Positions 16,840 through 25,132 of a stretch of 49,222 nt of DNA are shown here, piece by piece. A program made the position numbers and the translations under genes. The DNA is from CAYQUC01 sp964514215 (GTDB taxonomy: Bacteria > Pseudomonadota > Gammaproteobacteria > UBA6429 > Thiohalophilaceae): the NCBI GenBank assembly GCA_964514215.1, contig CAZEPW010000021.1:1-49222 (forward strand). Reading direction: 5' to 3'. Positions within the stretch are counted from its first letter, which is position 1, and the number at the start of each line of letters is the position of its first letter. The notes beneath the pieces were generated by a model that was not told the origin of the DNA, made no database searches, and was given only the letters and a program-made list of their open reading frames with translations.

Positions 16840-17139
16840 TCAGTCTTTTGGTAATAGAATTTTTGCATCCTTAATTTTTTTGTATAACACCAGAATATGA
16901 CCAATCGTTTGTACTGCAATACCATGCGATTTTAAACAAATCGTGTTTACTAACTTTTCTCGAGAGTCTTTATTAGCCGAATTGATTCTAACTTTTATTA
17001 ACTCATGATGTTCTAATGCAATATCGATTTCAGTATGTATGTTGTCTGTTAAGCCTGCCGCGCCAATAATGACAACCGGTTTTAAATCATGGGCTTTTGC
17101 TCGAAGAAATTTACGTTGTTTTGATGTGATTTTTGACAC
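16840..17139 (-). CDS. yhbY: Ribosome assembly RNA-binding protein YhbY
   Basis: A 99-residue single CRM-domain (CRS1-YhbY) protein associated with the 50S precursor. The family signature LTSKQRKFLRAKAH-like N-terminus, PVVIIGAAGLTDNIHTEIDIALEHHELIKVRI, and the CLKSHGIAVQTIGHILVLYKK end are all present. It binds 23S rRNA during assembly in E. coli. It is divergent from rlmE, another 50S maturation factor, across 137 bases, which is the usual arrangement. Confidence 0.95.
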   Translation of the reverse strand: MSKITSKQRKFLRAKAHDLKPVVIIGAAGLTDNIHTEIDIALEHHELIKVRINSANKDSREKLVNTICLKSHGIAVQTIGHILVLYKKIKDAKILLPKD

Positions 17140-17276
17140 TGACTTAAGTACTCATATAGGTTTAAAATGATAAGAACTGAATTTTAACACGCTAAATTGG
17201 TTAATAAAAATTATAATTGCTACTATTGATACAAATGATGTAAACCTTATATATTGCGCTGGCAATTTAATTTATT

Positions 17277-17897
17277 ATGGCTAAAAGTAAACAAAGCAAG
17301 GCATGGTTAAAAGAACATTTTGATGATCCATTCGTTAAACAAGCTCAAGAAGACGGTTATCGTTCACGGGCTGTTTATAAGCTATTGGAAATCCAAAAAA
17401 AGGATACGATCATAAAACCCGGCATGTGGGTAGTGGACTTAGGGGCTGCCCCAGGGGGATGGTCACAAATAACGGCCAATATTGTCGGTGAAACGGGGCA
17501 TGTTATTGCTCAGGATATCCTGCCAATGGATAGCTTAGCCGGAGTGAGCTATGTTCCCGGTGATTTTACAGATGAAGCAACTGAAATTGCCGTTCAAAAA
17601 GCACTAAATAACCACCCGGTAGACCTTGTTTTATCTGATATGGCACCCAATATTAGTGGAGTAAAAGCCATTGATTCGCCAAAGGCCATGTATTTATGTG
17701 AGTTAGCGTTATACACAGCCGAAAAAGTCCTTAAAAAAAATGGGGATTTTTTGATAAAAGTCTTTCATGGTGAAGGATTTGATGGATATGTACGAGATTT
17801 GCGCACGAAATTTGCTAAGGTAGTAATACGTAAGCCTCAAGCATCGAGAGCGCGCTCATCAGAGGTATACTTACTGGCTAGAAGCTATAATAATTAG
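17277..17897 (+). CDS. rlmE: 23S rRNA 2'-O-ribose methyltransferase RlmE (FtsJ/RrmJ)
   Basis: A 206-residue SAM-dependent methyltransferase that modifies U2552 in the A-loop of 23S rRNA (E. coli numbering). The SAM motif VVDLGAAPGGWSQ is at residues 52-64. The catalytic tetrad K-D-K-E is intact at K35, D121 (SDMAPN), K161 (LIKVFHGEG) and E196 (SSEVYLLA). It stands before ftsH, as in most gammaproteobacteria. In E. coli both are heat-shock genes, but I find no sigma-32 promoter directly upstream here. Confidence 0.97.
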   Translation: MAKSKQSKAWLKEHFDDPFVKQAQEDGYRSRAVYKLLEIQKKDTIIKPGMWVVDLGAAPGGWSQITANIVGETGHVIAQDILPMDSLAGVSYVPGDFTDEATEIAVQKALNNHPVDLVLSDMAPNISGVKAIDSPKAMYLCELALYTAEKVLKKNGDFLIKVFHGEGFDGYVRDLRTKFAKVVIRKPQASRARSSEVYLLARSYNN

Positions 17898-17922
17898 CTA
17901 TAATAGCAGGTACTGGATGTCG

Positions 17923-17954
17923 CTATATTATTTGGAAATTATTAAATAATATAG
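17923..17954. other. AT-rich perfect inverted repeat between rlmE and ftsH
   Basis: CTATATTATTT at 17923-17933 is repeated in inverted form at 17944-17954 around a 10-base centre. It lies 52 bases before the ftsH start. An 11-base perfect dyad is striking but only one base pair per arm is G-C, so an RNA hairpin would be weak. It could be an operator. There is no T-run to make it a terminator. Confidence 0.4.
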
Positions 17955-18006
17955 TTTATGGATAGAATGGTTTAACTAAAATATAAAATAGTGTTGAGGT
18001 AATACT

Positions 18007-19923
18007 TTGAATGATTTAACAAAAAATATCATCTTATGGGTCGTGATTGCGATTATATTAATGTCGGTTTTCACTAACCTTAGCACACGCTCCAAATCAG
18101 TTGATATTGATTACTCTGAATTTATATCGGGTGTCAAAAATGGTAAGGTTCAAGAAGTAACATTTCAAGCTAAAGAATTATACGGCACCTATGTGGGTGG
18201 CGGTGAATTTAAAACGTATAGCCCTGAGACTGATAACAATACCATTATTGGTTTACTCGAAAAAAGTCATATCAAATATAATGCCAAGCCAAGAGAAACA
18301 TCAATTTGGTTACCTTTGTTGTATCAAATGTTTCCTTTTATCATCATTATTGGTTTATGGGTATTCTTTATGCGCCAAATGCAAGGCGGCGGCGGTAAAG
18401 GTGCAATGTCATTTGGTAAAAGTCGAGCACGGTTGTTAGGTGAAGATCAAATTAAAATTACTTTTGCTGATGTAGCCGGTGTTGAAGAAGCAAAAGAAGA
18501 AGTGTCAGAATTAGTTGAGTTTTTAAGTGACCCGGGTAAATTCCAAAAACTTGGCGGTAAAATCCCTCGTGGGGTGTTAATGGTGGGTTCACCTGGAACG
18601 GGTAAAACCTTATTAGCTAGAGCCATCGCTGGTGAAGCTAAAGTACCTTTCTTCACTATTTCGGGTTCTGATTTTGTTGAAATGTTTGTTGGTGTGGGTG
18701 CCTCTCGGGTTCGCGACATGTTTGAACAAGCGAAAAAACAAGCTCCCTGTATTATATTCATTGATGAAATTGATGCCGTTGGGCGACACCGTGGCGCAGG
18801 TCTTGGTGGTGGTCACGATGAACGCGAACAAACATTGAATCAGTTATTGGTTGAAATGGATGGTTTTGAAGGTAATGATGGTGTCATCGTTATTGCTGCC
18901 ACCAACCGGCCTGATGTATTGGATCCGGCTTTATTGCGTCCCGGTCGATTTGATCGACAGGTCGTTGTACCTTTGCCTGATATTCGTGGTCGTGAACAAA
19001 TTTTAAAAGTTCATATGCGTAAGGTTCCAATTGATGATAATGTAAAAGCATCGATTATTGCACGTGGAACGCCTGGATTTTCTGGTGCTGATTTAGCCAA
19101 TCTAATTAATGAAGCCGCTTTATTTGCTGCTCGAGCTAATAAAAATTTGGTTGACATGATTGATATGGAAAAAGCCAAAGATAAAATTATGATGGGTGCT
19201 GAGCGTAAGTCGATGGTAATGAGTGAAGCTGAAAAGCGTAATACCGCTTATCATGAAGCAGGTCATGCGATAGTAGGTTTATTAGTTCCTTCTCACGATC
19301 CTGTCTATAAAGTTACTATTATTCCGCGTGGACGTGCTCTAGGTGTCACCATGTTCTTACCGGAAGAAGATCGTTATAGTTATAGCAAAGAGCGCTTAGA
19401 AAGCTCAATTAGTAGTTTATTTGGTGGACGTTTAGCTGAAGAGTTAATTTTTGGTGCAGATAAAGTTACCACTGGTGCGTCTAACGATATTCAACGAACG
19501 ACAGAATTAGCGCGTAACATGGTTACCAAGTGGGGTTTATCTGAGCGACTTGGTCCAATGACCTACAGCGAAGAAGAGGGTGAAGTTTTTCTAGGCCACT
19601 CAGTTGCACAACACAAGAATGTTTCTGATGAAACGACTCATGTTATCGATGAAGAAATTCGCGTTATCGTTGATAAAAACTATGAGCGTGCACGCGAAAT
19701 CTTAACAGAAAACTTAGATAAACTGCATGCCATGAGTGATGCGTTAATGAAGTTTGAAACTATCGGTGTCGATCAAATAAAAGATATTATGGATGGTAAA
19801 GATCCTCGGCCACCAAAAGATTGGGGTGATGATGATTCATCTGCTGATAATAAAAGTAGTGCTGCATCAAAAGAAAATAAACCTAGTGATTCATCAATAG
19901 GCGGCACTGCTGACCAGCATTGA
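18007..19923 (+). CDS. ftsH: ATP-dependent zinc metalloprotease FtsH
   Basis: A 638-residue inner-membrane AAA+ protease that degrades misassembled membrane proteins and, in E. coli, sigma-32 and LpxC. Two membrane segments (about residues 7-24 and 102-121) flank a periplasmic domain. The AAA module has Walker A GSPGTGKT at 194-201, where most homologues have GPPGTGKT, Walker B IIFIDEIDAVG, and the arginine-finger region LLRPGRFDR. The zinc motif HEAGH is at 416-420. Translation starts at TTG; a GAGGT ribosome site six bases upstream supports this. A terminator follows the gene. Confidence 0.98.
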   Translation: MNDLTKNIILWVVIAIILMSVFTNLSTRSKSVDIDYSEFISGVKNGKVQEVTFQAKELYGTYVGGGEFKTYSPETDNNTIIGLLEKSHIKYNAKPRETSIWLPLLYQMFPFIIIIGLWVFFMRQMQGGGGKGAMSFGKSRARLLGEDQIKITFADVAGVEEAKEEVSELVEFLSDPGKFQKLGGKIPRGVLMVGSPGTGKTLLARAIAGEAKVPFFTISGSDFVEMFVGVGASRVRDMFEQAKKQAPCIIFIDEIDAVGRHRGAGLGGGHDEREQTLNQLLVEMDGFEGNDGVIVIAATNRPDVLDPALLRPGRFDRQVVVPLPDIRGREQILKVHMRKVPIDDNVKASIIARGTPGFSGADLANLINEAALFAARANKNLVDMIDMEKAKDKIMMGAERKSMVMSEAEKRNTAYHEAGHAIVGLLVPSHDPVYKVTIIPRGRALGVTMFLPEEDRYSYSKERLESSISSLFGGRLAEELIFGADKVTTGASNDIQRTTELARNMVTKWGLSERLGPMTYSEEEGEVFLGHSVAQHKNVSDETTHVIDEEIRVIVDKNYERAREILTENLDKLHAMSDALMKFETIGVDQIKDIMDGKDPRPPKDWGDDDSSADNKSSAASKENKPSDSSIGGTADQH

Positions 19924-19956
19924 TAGATTAACTTTCTTAGCTAGCATGTTAAAATT

Positions 19957-19983
19957 AAAACGGTCTTATAGACCGTTTTTTTT
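19957..19983 (+). terminator. Rho-independent terminator after ftsH
   Basis: AAAACGGTC at 19957-19965 pairs with GACCGTTTT at 19971-19979 around a five-base loop, and a run of eight T continues from 19976 to 19983. It ends the rlmE-ftsH transcript 34 bases after the ftsH stop and separates the conserved block from the accessory genes that follow. Confidence 0.92.
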
Positions 19984-20114
19984 ATGTGGAATAGATTGTT
20001 AAGTGTAAATTAATTTAAAAGTCACTGAATGTATTTAAATAAATTCTTAGTGGAAAACCATATTTTTTTAGTTTAATCTAGTATTAAGTCACAAACTATA
20101 AAGAGGTGGATTCA

Positions 20115-21623
20115 ATGTATGTCGATAAAAATCACATACAGTTCGCTCGTTTACAAATTAATATTAAGCAACTTATAAAAAATAAAATTGCAGTTAATTA
20201 CTTAATTCAAACTCCGTATATATTATTTGTCACGTTATTAACGTTGTTAACAACGCTACCAAAAGCAACCGCCCACGGTTTAGGTGGTGATGGACAGTTT
20301 TATGCGGTATTAGCGCGTAATTTAGCTGAAGGTATTGGTAGCTTTTGGACTCCTTCTTTTTCATCAACACTGTTAAGTAATTTTTACGAACATCCTCCTT
20401 TGGGTATTGGAATTCAATCAATATTTTTTAAAATTTTTGGTGACAGTTATTTAGTTGAAAAATTGTACTCAGTTGCAACGCTATTTATTATTCAATTTTT
20501 TATGGTATTAATTTGGTTAAGAGTATTTCGATCTAATGAGCGTTTAAAAGCACTGTTTTGGTTGCCTTTATTATTTTTAATTTTAATACCAACAGTAACC
20601 CATAGTATTGGAAATAATGTATTAGAAAATACCATGGGTGTTTTTACTATTATCGCCATGTATTCGTTATTACGAAGTGTTGATCAACAAATTAATTATA
20701 TTTGGATGATTTTTTCAGCGTTAATGATTGTGTTAGCAATAATAACCAAAGGGCCGGTAGGTGCTTTCTTATTGGTGTTTTATCCTTTGTATTTTTTAAC
20801 AACAAAGTCTATTAATCTTAAAGTGACGATACAATCCAGTGCAGCGTTAATATTTAGTTTTAGTTTGATTTTAGGATTATTACTACTTAATGATGCTGCA
20901 AGAGATAGTCTTACTCATTATTTTAATGGGCAGTTGATGGCTTCTATTAAAAATGGCCGAGGTATGGCAGCAAATAGTCATTTTTATATCGTTGGAGAAT
21001 TATTAAAAGATCTATTGCCTTTATTCGTTATTTTAGTATTGATGTATATTTTTAAACGAAAAAATATACAATTGAATTATGACAAAAAAGTGTTAAAAAG
21101 TGCTTTGTTCTTTATTTTAATTGCTTTATCTGCATCAATACCGAGCATGATAAGTTTAAAACAAAACACAACCTATATTGTTACCTGTTATCCTTATTTT
21201 GCAATTGGTTTTGCGATATTGGTCACGATGATGATGACAACCAATCAGGACAATAAAAATTTAGCGATTCCATTAACAGGAAAAATTTTAACTGTATTTA
21301 GTTTGATTGGTATTTTTTCCGTGTTAATATTTTCATTTGCTACAAATGATAGAATTTTAAAACAAAAAAATTATTATTATGACGCAAAAGACATTTCAAA
21401 ATATCTAACAACTCAACCAGTAGTAGGCTTGTGTTCTAAACCAGAATTTCCATGGGATATACACAGTTTTTTTGCACGCTATTATCGAGTGAGTTTAGAC
21501 TACAGCGATCCCTACAAATATAAATATTTTATCGGAAGTGCTGCTTGTGCTCCTGAACCCAGTAAAGATTATAAATTAGTTAATACTGAATTCAGATATT
21601 TGAAACTTTTTGAGCGCTTATAA
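20115..21623 (+). CDS. GT39/PMT-like membrane glycosyltransferase
   Basis: A 502-residue multi-spanning membrane protein with about ten hydrophobic segments. After the first helix comes GGDGQFYAVLARNLAEG (about residues 57-73, acidic residue D59) and then YEHPPLGIGI (91-100). This matches the acidic-residue plus (K/H)PPL pattern of the first periplasmic loop in PMT_2/ArnT-type transferases, which move sugars from polyprenyl phosphate to lipid A or proteins. The last 80 residues are a soluble region with four cysteines. ATG at 20115 is chosen because AAGAGG stands eight bases upstream; a GTG at 20106 overlaps that site. The acceptor and sugar are unknown. It is not part of the usual ftsH-folP block. 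Confidence 0.7.
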   Translation: MYVDKNHIQFARLQINIKQLIKNKIAVNYLIQTPYILFVTLLTLLTTLPKATAHGLGGDGQFYAVLARNLAEGIGSFWTPSFSSTLLSNFYEHPPLGIGIQSIFFKIFGDSYLVEKLYSVATLFIIQFFMVLIWLRVFRSNERLKALFWLPLLFLILIPTVTHSIGNNVLENTMGVFTIIAMYSLLRSVDQQINYIWMIFSALMIVLAIITKGPVGAFLLVFYPLYFLTTKSINLKVTIQSSAALIFSFSLILGLLLLNDAARDSLTHYFNGQLMASIKNGRGMAANSHFYIVGELLKDLLPLFVILVLMYIFKRKNIQLNYDKKVLKSALFFILIALSASIPSMISLKQNTTYIVTCYPYFAIGFAILVTMMMTTNQDNKNLAIPLTGKILTVFSLIGIFSVLIFSFATNDRILKQKNYYYDAKDISKYLTTQPVVGLCSKPEFPWDIHSFFARYYRVSLDYSDPYKYKYFIGSAACAPEPSKDYKLVNTEFRYLKLFERL

Positions 21624-21626
21624 TTT

Positions 21627-21650
21627 GATGGAAAACTATAATTTTTCATC
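21627..21650. terminator. Possible bidirectional terminator between the glycosyltransferase and ligase genes
   Basis: GATGGAAAA at 21627-21635 and TTTTTCATC at 21642-21650 can form a nine-pair stem with one G-U pair and a six-base loop. The two genes converge here, and the stem covers the ligase stop codon. The A and T runs are inside the stem, so efficiency on either strand is uncertain. Confidence 0.4.
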
Positions 21651-23588
21651 CATAAAAACAGCGAGTTCTTTTATTGTCTGGTATTCAAATAGATCAATGA
21701 TATCGACAACATCAGGATATTTATCATCAATTTTTTGATGAATCTCAGCAAGTGTTAATGAACTGATTCCTGCATCAAAGAAATTGTCATTGATATTTAA
21801 TACAATATCTTTTAAAACAGAATGACAAATTTCTTTTAACTCTTGTTCTCTAGCTGTCATGTTTTCATTTAAGGCGACATGAGTTGTTGCATTAATCGCA
21901 TCAAGTTGCGTAATGATGTCGTCAAACTCACCATTAATGTATTCATCACCTAAAATTCGTCGCTGCACTTTACCACTGGTGGTTTTTGGAATACGTTTTA
22001 CAGGAATAACACGATCAGCTTCGAGTCCGGTTTGTTCGTTTATAATTTTTGCCACTTCACGGGCTAATAATGCAAATCCTTCAATATCTTTTCGATATAA
22101 GATAAAGACAATGAGTTCATCTCGTTGCTCTTTATCTTTTCGAATACCGAAACAAACAATTTTTCCCAACTCAATTAAATCATGTTCTAAGGCAATATTT
22201 TCTAAGTCATGAGGATAATAATTTTGTCCATGTGCAAATATAATATCTTTAGTTCGGCCAATTATAATTAATTCGTCTTGATGTAAAAAACCAAGATCCC
22301 CGGTATTTAACCAACCATCACCAGTGAGAGCCGTCATATTGGCTTGCTCGTTAAGATAATAACCCTGAGTGACATTCGGTCCTTTTATTTGAACATCACC
22401 AATCGTATCCTCAGCTAAAGTCGAATTATTTTCATCGGTTATTTTGACCAAGCAATCGAGTACGGGTTTTCCTTCAATAGCAAAACTTAAAGCATCGTCA
22501 TGATCTTTGTTTATAAACACAACTTTATTTGCCATCCGACATTGGTGGCGATCAATATTGATTGTTCGATATTCTTGTTGGTGAATTGGGAATGCAACAG
22601 CTAACGTTGCTTCTGCAAGACCATAAACGGTAAACATGGTATTGCGTTTAAGGCCATAGTTAGAAAGCTTTGTTAAGAATTCATCGCATAAATCCACCGA
22701 AATTGGTTCTGCACCGTTATACATTAGGCGAACGGATGATAAATCAACATTGTCTAAGGTTTTTTCACCGAGCGCCTTTAAGAAATGTTTATAACCAAAG
22801 TTTGGTGAGCATAAGACGGTTGCTTTTTTACTGCTGGTTTTTTGCATCCACAGCAATGGCCGACGACTAAATAAATCGGTAGGGATTAAACACTGGCTCA
22901 TATTGCATGCGATCATATTTAAATGAAAACCAATTAAGCCCATGTCGTGTGTTAATGGCATCCAACTTAGGCTAATGTCATTTTCATTGTAGGCGGCTCC
23001 GTGTGCAATAGCATTTAAGTTGGTGATAATATTTTTATGCGTTAGTACGACACCTTTAGGATCGCTGGTTGAACCTGATGAAAATTGAATAAAAGCGACA
23101 TCATCAGGCTGTGCTTGATGAATAGTACCTTTATTGGAATTTATTTTAATGCTTTCAAACGATAGTGTTTTTGCTTTTAAATTTTTAAAGTTCGAATGAA
23201 TATCATGGCTATTGGCATAATTTTCTAAACGTTCGATGTTTTCATCATTAGCAATAAAATAGCCATTTTTAAGTTTTTGAAAAATTTTAAATAACTTACT
23301 TCGATGTTCATCACTAATACCTACCGCGACCGGAACTGGCACAATACCACCAAACAAGCAAGCCCAGAAAACATCGATAAAAGCACTATTGTCTTTAGTG
23401 AATATTATTAATTCATCGCCGGCTTTTAGACCGTTAGTTTGCAATTGCTGTAATACGCTTAATGCGCGGTTGTATAATTCAAAATAACTTATTTCTGTTT
23501 CAGTATCGATTCCATTAATATAGGTTATGGTTCTGTTGTTATTTTTATTCGTGGTTAAGGCATCAATTAAAGTATTAAATTCAAGCAT
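21636..23588 (-). CDS. Fatty-acyl-AMP ligase-like adenylating enzyme with C-terminal carrier domain
   Basis: A 650-residue ANL-superfamily enzyme fused to an acyl carrier domain. The P-loop is FSSGSTSDPKG (169-179). SWMPLTHDMGLIGF (208-221), SPNFGYKHFLKAL (261-273) and MYNGAEPIS (289-297) resemble fatty-acyl-AMP ligases rather than amino-acid adenylation domains. YGLAEAT (322-328), TGD (429-431) and the catalytic lysine K540 in TTSGK follow. The carrier domain (about 580-650) has NFFDAGISSL with the likely phosphopantetheine serine at 610. Inferred role: activate an acyl group as AMP ester and load it onto its own carrier. No ketosynthase, thioesterase or condensation domain is near. It starts nine bases after the P450 stop, so the two form one operon. 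Confidence 0.85.
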   Translation of the reverse strand: MLEFNTLIDALTTNKNNNRTITYINGIDTETEISYFELYNRALSVLQQLQTNGLKAGDELIIFTKDNSAFIDVFWACLFGGIVPVPVAVGISDEHRSKLFKIFQKLKNGYFIANDENIERLENYANSHDIHSNFKNLKAKTLSFESIKINSNKGTIHQAQPDDVAFIQFSSGSTSDPKGVVLTHKNIITNLNAIAHGAAYNENDISLSWMPLTHDMGLIGFHLNMIACNMSQCLIPTDLFSRRPLLWMQKTSSKKATVLCSPNFGYKHFLKALGEKTLDNVDLSSVRLMYNGAEPISVDLCDEFLTKLSNYGLKRNTMFTVYGLAEATLAVAFPIHQQEYRTINIDRHQCRMANKVVFINKDHDDALSFAIEGKPVLDCLVKITDENNSTLAEDTIGDVQIKGPNVTQGYYLNEQANMTALTGDGWLNTGDLGFLHQDELIIIGRTKDIIFAHGQNYYPHDLENIALEHDLIELGKIVCFGIRKDKEQRDELIVFILYRKDIEGFALLAREVAKIINEQTGLEADRVIPVKRIPKTTSGKVQRRILGDEYINGEFDDIITQLDAINATTHVALNENMTAREQELKEICHSVLKDIVLNINDNFFDAGISSLTLAEIHQKIDDKYPDVVDIIDLFEYQTIKELAVFMDEKL

Positions 23589-23597
23589 AGTTTATCT

Positions 23598-24920
23598 TTA
23601 TTTTCGATTTGTTATTTTCATTAAAATTGGATTTTTAGTTCGCAGGTTAACATCGGGTTCAAGTTCTAAAGGAGCATCGGGAATATATTCTAGATGAAAT
23701 GAGCGAGCCATTAATCCTATGTGAATCTGCATTTCTATTGTAGCAAAAAAATCACCTATACAGCGCCGTGGGCCTGCTGAGAATGGAATATAGGCATTTT
23801 TATCCTGATTTTTAATTGCCGTTTCGGTAAACCGCTCCGGATCAAATGTCTCTGGATCTGACCAATAGTCTGGATGACGGTGTAGAAAGTAGGGTGCAAT
23901 AAATATATCGGTACCTGCTGGCACAAAATAATCGCCCAAGTAATCATCGGCAATGGCTTTTCGGGTAAACATCCAAACTGGCGGGTAGTAACGTAATGCT
24001 TCATCAACAATTTGTTTGATGTAGGGTAGTTTATCGAGTTCTTCAAACTTGGGCACGATATTTTTTGTAACATTAGCATCAACTTCAATGAGAAGCTTTT
24101 TTTCAACTTCAGGGTGCTGTGATATAAAATACCAAGTCCAATTTAATGTGATTGCGCTGGTTTCGTGGCCGGCAATAATTAATGTCATGAGTTCATCGAG
24201 TAATTCTTTATCACTCATGGCATCATCGGTTTCTTTGTCTCGCGAGTCCATGAACATGGCAAGGAAGTCAACGCGTTCTGGTTGGTGTTCGCGTCTGAAA
24301 TGGATGATGTTGAGTAATAGTTTTGAAACTTCACGAAATTTTAATACGACTTTTATATCTCGGGTAAAATCTTCGGTTAAAAACTCAAAAGGATTGGTTC
24401 CACCTTGTTCGTTAATCAGGGTATCAAGATCGTCGGATAATATGGCTCGTAAAACGATGTCGAGTGATAATTCGCTCGCTGCCTGCGTGATATCGATGGT
24501 TTGCTCTAAATTTGCTTTCTCAGACCAGTTGATAAATAGCTTCTGATTACATTGTTGAATTTGAGTTGTTAATTTGGCAATAACTTTTTTTGTAAACGAC
24601 GGTTGCATCATACGCCGTTGTCGCTTCCAAAATGGTCCGTCGCTGACAATAATGCCATTACCGAGTAGCATTTTTACCCGGCTAAACCCTAGCCCTTTAT
24701 TGTAGTTCTGATAGTTTTTAACGAGGATATGTTTCAGATAGTTTGGGTTATTAACTAAGTAACTGTCATTTGGTCGAGTATCAGATTGTAGTCGGCAGAT
24801 GTCCGGAAAGTCGATCACCAATGACTGAACTTTATCAAAGGATTCAGGGGTGGTATTGAGATCAAACTTCTCAGTGGGTCCCGGTGGTAGTAACACGGAT
24901 TTTTTAATTTCAGCAGTCAT
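23598..24920 (-). CDS. Cytochrome P450
   Basis: A 440-residue soluble P450 with no membrane anchor. The I-helix motif AGHETS (250-255) keeps the acid-threonine pair for oxygen activation, ExxR is EALR at 307-310, PERF is at 361-364, and the heme loop PFSAGPRRCIG has the ligand cysteine at 387. The general look is that of bacterial CYP4/CYP102-like enzymes that often oxidise fatty acyl chains; this assignment is by eye. It is the first gene of a two-gene operon with the carrier-fused acyl ligase, which suggests that the substrate is an acyl group on that carrier. No ferredoxin or reductase gene lies in the window, so electrons must come from elsewhere. Confidence 0.93.
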   Translation of the reverse strand: MTAEIKKSVLLPPGPTEKFDLNTTPESFDKVQSLVIDFPDICRLQSDTRPNDSYLVNNPNYLKHILVKNYQNYNKGLGFSRVKMLLGNGIIVSDGPFWKRQRRMMQPSFTKKVIAKLTTQIQQCNQKLFINWSEKANLEQTIDITQAASELSLDIVLRAILSDDLDTLINEQGGTNPFEFLTEDFTRDIKVVLKFREVSKLLLNIIHFRREHQPERVDFLAMFMDSRDKETDDAMSDKELLDELMTLIIAGHETSAITLNWTWYFISQHPEVEKKLLIEVDANVTKNIVPKFEELDKLPYIKQIVDEALRYYPPVWMFTRKAIADDYLGDYFVPAGTDIFIAPYFLHRHPDYWSDPETFDPERFTETAIKNQDKNAYIPFSAGPRRCIGDFFATIEMQIHIGLMARSFHLEYIPDAPLELEPDVNLRTKNPILMKITNRK

Positions 24921-25132
24921 TATGGATACATTTTAAGTTATTGAATTGTTTATATATTTAGCTTATAACTAAATCGTTTAAAATGATGATACTATATATG
25001 AGATTGACGTATGATTGAATGATTCTAGTCAATTATCGTAGGTAATTTCATGGTATTAATGGTGATTAATTAATAAAATGCGTTATTTAAATTTAAGCAA
25101 TCTAAAAAGAATGATAATGATGAGATTTGTAT

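Noticed and set aside
17898..18006. Sigma-32 promoter for ftsH
   Set aside because: No CCCCAT-type -10 is present between rlmE and ftsH. A TATAAT at 17899-17904 lacks a good -35, so no promoter was annotated.
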